Shown piece by piece: positions 59,317 through 64,000 of a DNA stretch of 64,000 bases. Each line of letters begins with the position of its first letter. The first letter of the stretch is position 1. The position numbers were made by a program, and so were the translations under genes. A model generated the notes under the pieces. The model did no database searches, had not been told where the DNA came from, and saw only the letters and a program-made list of their open reading frames with translations. The stretch comes from an uncultured Eubacteriales bacterium. Its GTDB lineage: Bacteria; Bacillota; Clostridia; Oscillospirales; Acutalibacteraceae. Location: assembly GCA_934445015.1 (NCBI GenBank), contig CAKSDJ010000001.1, positions 1 to 64,000 on the forward strand, read 5' to 3'.

Positions 59317-60162
59317 TCAAAGCGCATTTGAAAGGTCCGCCAATTGCTCCATAGTGAGTGCTTCACCGCGAACGGTTTCGGGTATTTTGGCGGTTTCAAG
59401 CGCTTTGCGCAGAATATCCTTTTCAACGCCCAAAGTATTGCATAAAGTATTGATAAGTATTTTTCGCCGCTGTGCAAAACACGCTTTTACAATTTTAAAA
59501 AACAGTTTTTCATCTTTAACATTTACGGGGCTGTTTTTTCTGAGCGTAAGTTTTATAACCGCCGAATCAACATTAGGCGGCGGCATAAAAAATGTTCGCG
59601 GAACATTAAACAGCAATTCGGCACACGCATAATAATTTACCGCAACGGTAACCGCGCCGGCAGCGCGTGTACCCACGGCGGCACAAAGGCGGTCGGCTGC
59701 CTCTTTTTGCACCATAACCGCAATAGTGTTTATCGGCAAACGGCTTTCAAGCAACATCATAATAACGGGCGACGTAATATAATAAGGCAGGTTTGCGCAT
59801 ACATTTATTATATCGCAATCGCAAAACTCATCTTCAAACAGTTTTTTAAGGTCGGTTTTGAGTATATCGCCCCATATAATTTTTACGTTTTCACAATCGG
59901 ATACTGTTTGACCCAGCACAGGCTTGAGCCGTTCGTCAAGTTCTACCGAAACAACCTTTTTGCAGTTTTGCGACAGTTGCGCCGTAAGCACGCCGGCTCC
60001 GGGGCCTATTTCAAGCACGCCCGTGTTTTCACCTGCAACGGCGGCAGCCATTCGCGGACAGACCGTGTCATCGGTCAAAAAATTTTGCCCCAATGATTTT
60101 TTAAATGAAAAACCCTGACCTTCAAGCAGGGTCCTTAAATCTTTTTTATCCGAAATTTTCAA
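59317..60162 (-). CDS. rsmA: 16S rRNA dimethyladenosine transferase RsmA (KsgA)
   Basis: Dimethylates A1518 and A1519 of 16S rRNA late in 30S assembly. The 281-residue product has FKKSLGQNFLTDDTV, the SAM loop EIGPGAGVLTAQL, and the catalytic NLPYYITSPVIM. The start is TTG at 60162 with GGGTGAT upstream; longer in-frame starts (60198 or 60273) add residues the family lacks. It converges with the gene at 60304 only by divergence, sharing a short intergenic region. Confidence 0.96.
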   Translation of the reverse strand: MKISDKKDLRTLLEGQGFSFKKSLGQNFLTDDTVCPRMAAAVAGENTGVLEIGPGAGVLTAQLSQNCKKVVSVELDERLKPVLGQTVSDCENVKIIWGDILKTDLKKLFEDEFCDCDIINVCANLPYYITSPVIMMLLESRLPINTIAVMVQKEAADRLCAAVGTRAAGAVTVAVNYYACAELLFNVPRTFFMPPPNVDSAVIKLTLRKNSPVNVKDEKLFFKIVKACFAQRRKILINTLCNTLGVEKDILRKALETAKIPETVRGEALTMEQLADLSNAL

Positions 60163-60237
60163 TCTATCACCCGTTTTGCGTTGTTTTGTATAAATCATTA
60201 TATAAAATACCGGCACTTCTTTCAAGAAATTTTTTAG

Positions 60238-60266
60238 ATGACAAACCGGAATATTTGTGTTATAAT
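60238..60266 (+). promoter_or_regulatory. promoter of the 60304 gene
   Basis: ATGACA (60238-60243) and TATAAT (60261-60266) with a 17-bp spacer, reading toward the hypothetical protein gene. Confidence 0.6.
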
Positions 60267-60303
60267 GATACAAATAAAAAATTTTTGGATGTGTTTATTT
60301 AAA

Positions 60304-61053
60304 ATGGATAACAGATACTTAAAAAACGTAATCGGCGAAATGCAACCTTTTTTTGATGAAAACGGCTTTAAGCCCGACTCAAACGGCGTATATAAAAGCG
60401 ATAAAAAAGCGGTTGCGGTTGAATACGACGACGAAAAACAGATGTATATTTTAAAAACCGGCGATATAAATGACGACGGCGGTTTTGAGTTGGAGCAATC
60501 GGACGCATGGCTTTTTGACGACAGCCAGAACGAATCCGACGCCGCATCGGTAGGCGTAGGATTTGTGTCAACTTTAAGATCTTTGCTTGGTATTAAAAGC
60601 ACCCGTTCACGCGCGGCAGCAAGCGCGGTTGACCTGCCTACGGTTTCAAAAGACGGCAATTACAACATAACCGCGTTTACCAAAAAGGTTCTTGATGTTT
60701 TTCCGTCGCTTAAAGACGATTACAAAGAACATATAGCGGTTTACGGCAATTTTTTGTACCTTAACTTTTTCGGTGAAAAACTTGTTCCGCAAATAAAAAC
60801 CGTTCTTAAAGAGAATAATAAAAAAGCGGTCAAAAAACTTTTTGACGTATTACAAAACGGATATTTGCAGGGCGACCGCGACACTGTTAACACAATAGTT
60901 GCCGTTACGGCAGCCGCCTGTGTAAACGATGATGAGTTAAAGGCAAATGCCGTTGCCGCACTCGGCGACAACACCCACTTTGCCGAGGCGTTCACACAGT
61001 TTATACCCGTAATTCTTTCAAACAAAAAATTAAAAGCAGCCTTAATAAAATAA
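60304..61053 (+). CDS. hypothetical protein
   Basis: I do not recognise the family. The 249-residue product has no signal peptide or membrane helix. Residues 1-70 form a mixed alpha/beta start (GEMQPFFDENGFKPDSNGVYKSDKKAVAVEYDDEKQMYIL) that resembles a small sensor or SRPBCC-like stretch; an Arg/Ala linker (SLLGIKSTRSRAAASAV) separates it from a helical half with KVLDVFPSLKDDYKEHIAVYGNFLYLNFFGEKLVPQ. It is followed after 20 bp by an SPFH protein, so the two may act together at the membrane. ATG 60304 is the best start; ribosome-binding site is weak (GGATG 13 nt away). Confidence 0.78.
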   Translation: MDNRYLKNVIGEMQPFFDENGFKPDSNGVYKSDKKAVAVEYDDEKQMYILKTGDINDDGGFELEQSDAWLFDDSQNESDAASVGVGFVSTLRSLLGIKSTRSRAAASAVDLPTVSKDGNYNITAFTKKVLDVFPSLKDDYKEHIAVYGNFLYLNFFGEKLVPQIKTVLKENNKKAVKKLFDVLQNGYLQGDRDTVNTIVAVTAAACVNDDELKANAVAALGDNTHFAEAFTQFIPVILSNKKLKAALIK

Positions 61054-61073
61054 ACTTTTAAAGGATGATTTTT

Positions 61074-62024
61074 ATGGAATTTATTTTTATTCCTATCGCT
61101 GTTGCAGTGCTGTTGCTCATAATGTGCAACGTTCGCATTGTTCCGCAGGCGACTCAGTTTGTAATCGAGTTTTTGGGCAAATACAAATGCACCTGGGATG
61201 CCGGTATCCACGTAAAAGTTCCGTTTCTTGAGCGTGTAGCCGCGCGCATTACGCTTAAAGAGCAGGTTATGGACTCGCCGCCGCAACCCGTTATCACCAA
61301 GGATAACGTTACAATGCAAATCGACACTGTTGTGTTTTTTCGCATATTTGACGCAAAACTTTACACCTACGGCGTTGTAAACCCCGTTAAGGCGCTTGAA
61401 AACCTTACGGCTACCACACTGCGTAACATTGTAGGCGAAATGGAACTTGACGGCACCCTCACTTCAAGAGATATAATAAACTCAAAAATGGCGGTTATTC
61501 TTGACGAGGCGACCGACCAATGGGGTATGAAAGTAAGTCGCGTTGAGCTTAAAAATATTATTCCGCCTGCCGAAATTCAAAACGCTATGGAAAAGCAAAT
61601 GAAAGCCGAACGCGACCGCCGTGAAACGCTTTTACAGGCTGAGGGCCACAAAGCCGCTGCCATTACAAGAGCAGAAGGCGATAAACAGGCTATGATTCTG
61701 GCTGCCGAAGGCGAGCGTGACGCACGCATAGCAAGGGCAGAGGGCGAGGCCAAAGCAATATATTTATCAAAAAAAGCCGAGGCAGACGGTCTTGCAGCAC
61801 TTAAAAACGCAGGCGTTGACGCCGCCGTGTTAGAACTAAAAAAATACGAGGCGCTTGTTAATATGTCAAACGGCACCGCGGCAAAACTTATAATTCCCAC
61901 CGACGCCGTAAACACCGTTACAAACAACGCCATCTTCAACGAAACGACAGGACTCGGCGATAACACAAAGTCTGCGCCCAAACCAAAACCCACACCCAAA
62001 CACGACGAGTGTTGTGACGAATAA
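61074..62024 (+). CDS. SPFH-domain (stomatin/prohibitin-like) membrane protein
   Basis: A 316-residue protein with one N-terminal membrane helix (about 2-20), then an SPFH domain (VPQATQFVIEFLGKYKCTWDAGIHVKVPFLERVAARITLKEQVMDSPPQPVITKDNVTMQIDTVV) and a long coiled coil with AEG repeats. The tail is Lys/Pro-rich and ends CDE with two Cys. Such proteins scaffold membrane microdomains and often bind NfeD partners or proteases; no nfeD gene is adjacent. AAAGGA lies 8 nt before ATG 61074. Confidence 0.94.
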   Translation: MEFIFIPIAVAVLLLIMCNVRIVPQATQFVIEFLGKYKCTWDAGIHVKVPFLERVAARITLKEQVMDSPPQPVITKDNVTMQIDTVVFFRIFDAKLYTYGVVNPVKALENLTATTLRNIVGEMELDGTLTSRDIINSKMAVILDEATDQWGMKVSRVELKNIIPPAEIQNAMEKQMKAERDRRETLLQAEGHKAAAITRAEGDKQAMILAAEGERDARIARAEGEAKAIYLSKKAEADGLAALKNAGVDAAVLELKKYEALVNMSNGTAAKLIIPTDAVNTVTNNAIFNETTGLGDNTKSAPKPKPTPKHDECCDE

Positions 62025-62038
62025 TCTTTGATTTTATT

Positions 62039-62070
62039 GAGGTATCTGTTTTATCGGATACCTCTTTTTT
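62039..62070 (+). terminator. terminator after the SPFH gene
   Basis: GAGGTATC and GATACCTC form an 8-bp stem around TGTTTTATCG, followed by TTTTTT. Confidence 0.9.
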
Positions 62071-62134
62071 ATCAAATGTCGCTGCCCTACATTTGTTTTT
62101 TAAAGGCAGTCCGCATTTTAACACGGCGCTTATA

Positions 62135-62177
62135 TAAAAAATCAGAACAGGTACAGAGTTGTTCCGCGCCTGTTCTG
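62135..62177 (-). terminator. terminator after rubrerythrin
   Basis: CAGAACAGG and CCTGTTCTG form a 9-bp stem with a 17-nt loop, followed on the minus strand by ATTTTTTATA. Confidence 0.82.
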
Positions 62178-62205
62178 CAATCAAAGATTTATTTTGACTT
62201 TTCTG

Positions 62206-62748
62206 TTATTTAAAATATCTGCCGAGTAAGCCCTCAAACGCTCTGCCGTGGCGGGCTTCGTCGCGTGCCATTTCATGAACTGTATCGTGAATTGCATCAA
62301 GGCCGAGTTCTTTTGCAAGTTTTGCAAGTTCAAATTTGCCCTTTGTTGCACCGTTTTCGGCATCAACGCGCATTTCAAGATTTTTCTTTGTTGAATCGGT
62401 AATTACTTCACCCAAAAGTTCTGCAAATTTTGCTGCGTGTTCAGCCTCCTCAAAAGCGGCCTTTTCCCAATAGAGTCCGATTTCGGGATAACCTTCACGG
62501 TGGGCAACACGTGCCATTGCAAGGTACATACCGACTTCGCTGCACTCGCCGTTAAAGTTTTCACGCAGACCGTCGATTATTCTTTGGTCAACGCCCTTTG
62601 CAACACCCACAATATGCTCTGCTGCCCATGATTTTTCACCCGACTGCTCTGCAAACTTACTTGCAGGCGCATGGCAGATAGGGCACTCTGCCGGTGCTTC
62701 TTCACCTTCATAAACATAACCGCAAACTAAACATACAAACTTTTTCAT
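62206..62748 (-). CDS. rubrerythrin with N-terminal rubredoxin domain (reverse type)
   Basis: A peroxide-detoxifying non-haem iron protein that reduces H2O2 to water in anaerobes. The 180-residue product starts with a rubredoxin FeS4 site ([23 protein letters not shown]) and continues with a four-helix diiron domain containing [22 protein letters not shown] and [11 protein letters not shown]. The rubredoxin domain comes first, the reverse of classic rubrerythrin. ATG at 62748 with GGAGG upstream. It lies 30 bp after the PerR-like gene and shares its promoter. Confidence 0.95.
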   Translation of the reverse strand: MKKFVCLVCGYVYEGEEAPAECPICHAPASKFAEQSGEKSWAAEHIVGVAKGVDQRIIDGLRENFNGECSEVGMYLAMARVAHREGYPEIGLYWEKAAFEEAEHAAKFAELLGEVITDSTKKNLEMRVDAENGATKGKFELAKLAKELGLDAIHDTVHEMARDEARHGRAFEGLLGRYFK

Positions 62749-62777
62749 AACTTTTACCTCCAAGAATTTTTTTAATT

Positions 62778-63170
62778 TTATTTTTTATCAAATTCAGCCT
62801 TTTGGCTGCAATTTTTGCAAATACCGTAAACCACGCAAACCTGAGTTTCGGGTTTAAAGCCGTTGTAACGGGCAAACTCATTAAGAGCGTCATCACAAAC
62901 ATTTACGTCAATTATTGCACCGCAGCGTCGGCAGTGCTGATGCAGATGAAAAGAAATATCGCCGTCAAAGTGTTCAACCCCATCGCCGACCGACACGCTG
63001 AGTATGTCGCCGTTTGCCACAAGTTCCGACAAGTTGCGGTATACAGTACCTAAACTTATATTCGGAATTGTTTTTCGCACGCCTTCATAAACCTGAGCGG
63101 CGGTCGGATGATCGCAACGGCTTTGCAACTCTTTAAGCACGGCTTCGCGTTGCCTTGAATAATGTTTCAT
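62778..63170 (-). CDS. perR: Fur-family peroxide regulator (PerR-like)
   Basis: A 130-residue metal-dependent repressor. It has the winged helix ([28 protein letters not shown]), the structural and sensing metal residues in [21 protein letters not shown] and a C-terminal CKNC. Absence of the Fur-specific Glu pattern and the adjoining rubrerythrin support PerR over Fur; direct proof is lacking. A perfect palindrome lies just upstream. It is transcribed with rubrerythrin. Confidence 0.86.
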   Translation of the reverse strand: MKHYSRQREAVLKELQSRCDHPTAAQVYEGVRKTIPNISLGTVYRNLSELVANGDILSVSVGDGVEHFDGDISFHLHQHCRRCGAIIDVNVCDDALNEFARYNGFKPETQVCVVYGICKNCSQKAEFDKK

Positions 63171-63188
63171 ATTTCACTCCTTTTACAT

Positions 63189-63209
63189 AATCAGTAATCA
63201 TTACTGATT
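63189..63209. promoter_or_regulatory. PerR/Fur-type operator palindrome
   Basis: Arms AATCAGTAAT and ATTACTGATT are perfectly inverted around a central C (21 bp). The A/T-rich arm-1-arm structure matches Fur-superfamily boxes. It lies between the -10 of the perR promoter and its start codon, so binding would block transcription. Confidence 0.8.
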
Positions 63210-63219
63210 TGTTGATTTT

Positions 63220-63247
63220 ATTATAACACAGCTTTTTTGTTTGTCAA
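63220..63247 (-). promoter_or_regulatory. perR-rubrerythrin promoter
   Basis: On the minus strand TTGACA (63247-63242) and TATAAT (63225-63220), both consensus, with a 16-bp spacer. Confidence 0.8.
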
Positions 63248-63255
63248 GTATTTTC

Positions 63256-63284
63256 TTGACATTTTTTTAAAAATTATTTAAAAT
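63256..63284 (+). promoter_or_regulatory. rex promoter
   Basis: TTGACA (63256-63261) and TAAAAT (63279-63284) with a 17-bp spacer. The Rex-type palindrome begins just after the -10. Confidence 0.72.
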
Positions 63285-63288
63285 AAAC

Positions 63289-63307
63289 TTGTTAAACTTT
63301 TTAACAA
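63289..63307. promoter_or_regulatory. Rex-type operator upstream of rex
   Basis: TTGTTAAACTTTTTAACAA has perfect arms TTGTTAAA and TTTAACAA. Clostridial Rex sites are TTGTTAA-N4-TTAACAA; here the centre is one base longer. Position over the transcription start suggests autorepression that lifts when NADH is high. Confidence 0.75.
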
Positions 63308-63334
63308 TCTTTTTATCAAGAAGGTTTTGTTATT

Positions 63335-63961
63335 ATGAACTCCACAGGCATTTCAATATCGGTTATTAAACGTTTGCCGCGATATTACAGATTTTTGGGC
63401 GAACTGAAAAAAGACGGTCTTACGCGCATATCATCGCGCGAACTTTCAGAGCGTATGCACCTTACGGCAAGTCAGATAAGGCAGGACCTTAACTGTTTCG
63501 GCGAATTCGGCCAGCAGGGATACGGTTATAATATAGAACTTTTGCAGTGTGAGATCGCCAGAATTCTGGGCATTGACCGTCCGCAAAATGCAATACTTAT
63601 AGGTGTGGGCAATCTGGGCCGCGCAATTGCACACTATATGAATTTTGAGTCAAAGGGTTTTCATCTTATAGGTATGTTTGACGAAAAAGAATCGCTTGTA
63701 GGTCAGATGGTGCGCAACGTTCCTATAAGGCACATTTCTACTTTGGATGAATTTTGTCGCGAAAATATGCCGAGCGCCGCTATTTTATGTGTGCCTAAAG
63801 ATGCCGCAAAAGACATTTCAAACCAACTTATAAAACTTGGGGTAAAAGGCTTTTTGAATTTCAGTCATTACGATATATCACTTGAACACCCCGAAGTTAG
63901 CGTTGAAAATATACACATAGGCGACAGCCTTATGACGTTATCATACAAACTTAACAACTGA
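63335..63961 (+). CDS. rex: redox-sensing transcriptional repressor Rex
   Basis: Rex senses the NADH/NAD+ ratio and represses fermentation and respiration genes. The 208-residue product has an N-terminal winged helix (RISSRELSERMHLTASQIRQDLNCFGEFGQQGYGYNI) and a Rossmann domain with ILIGVGNLGRAIAHYM and a C-terminal swap helix. AGAAGG precedes the ATG. It is divergent from perR and carries its own operator. The stop is inside the window; the last 39 bp hold no visible feature. Confidence 0.97.
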   Translation: MNSTGISISVIKRLPRYYRFLGELKKDGLTRISSRELSERMHLTASQIRQDLNCFGEFGQQGYGYNIELLQCEIARILGIDRPQNAILIGVGNLGRAIAHYMNFESKGFHLIGMFDEKESLVGQMVRNVPIRHISTLDEFCRENMPSAAILCVPKDAAKDISNQLIKLGVKGFLNFSHYDISLEHPEVSVENIHIGDSLMTLSYKLNN

Positions 63962-64000
63962 TTAACTTATAAAAAGCACGGTGCAACCATATTAAGGGTT

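Noticed and set aside
1..64000. CRISPR arrays, tRNA or rRNA genes, insertion sequences, prophage
   Set aside because: No regularly spaced repeats, cloverleaf patterns, transposase or phage structural motifs were seen in coding or intergenic DNA.

Overview
The window looks like chromosome of an anaerobic, endospore-forming Gram-positive bacterium of the class Clostridia, probably a gut Oscillospirales-type lineage. The evidence is a spoIIGA-sigE pair, a SpoIID protein, T-box, SAM-I and FMN leader RNAs, and a Fur/PerR-like gene with rubrerythrin beside Rex. Moderate GC, strong purine-rich ribosome-binding sites and near-consensus TTGACA-17-TATAAT promoters also fit. The lineage assignment is inference. 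I see no tRNA, rRNA, CRISPR array, prophage, insertion sequence or replication origin; this is mostly core genome with a few accessory patches.

Layout. 1-1890: SAM-I riboswitch, metK, and a truncated O-acetylhomoserine sulfhydrylase (methionine cycle). 1888-2707: FMN riboswitch and ribU. 2744-4594: spoIIGA, sigE and a DUF1294 gene. 4661-7590: a metal P-type ATPase whose HMA domain is a separate small gene, divergent from a TetR regulator. 7599-11058: esterase, pyrophosphatase, Ca/Na exchanger, AEC transporter. 11278-14245: the rpmG-secE-nusG-rplK-rplA operon with an enlarged SecE. 14276-16991: rlmH, a WalJ-type hydrolase, murA. 17021-18916: a membrane protein and spoIID. 18925-20087: L10 leader with rplJ-rplL. 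20123-24348: three exported proteins of accessory character, one with a CHAT-like protease region and Spo0A-like boxes upstream.

24364-26559: DUF2975, ACT protein and UPF0210 protein. 26634-27463: a pnuC-family gene broken in frame at an A8 tract, with a structured leader. 27562-31443: two Gfo/Idh/MocA oxidoreductases and two paralogous AraC regulators. 31558-39858: ymdB, a solute-binding lipoprotein, an Asp23 protein, fakA, recG and an ABC exporter in one leftward operon. 40041-41007: rplM-rpsI. 41065-46103: nagB, a NahK-like kinase, an aldose epimerase and a GH78 enzyme, a sugar-catabolic operon. 46148-54880: alkD-like, ysxC, lon, a lipoprotein, pncB, argS, DUF1934 and murI. 55017-59300: ireB-like gene and a T-box-controlled pheST. 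59317-62070: rsmA, a hypothetical protein and an SPFH protein. 62206-63961: rubrerythrin, a PerR/Fur regulator and rex, with palindromic operators between the divergent regulators.

The points most worth following are the secreted CHAT-like protein with tandem Spo0A-like boxes (21261-23112), the SecE with an added four-helix membrane domain, the A8 frameshift in pnuC, a promoter nested inside a terminator hairpin upstream of rpmG together with a tiny Cys-rich leader ORF, and the split HMA/ATPase locus with two different palindromes.
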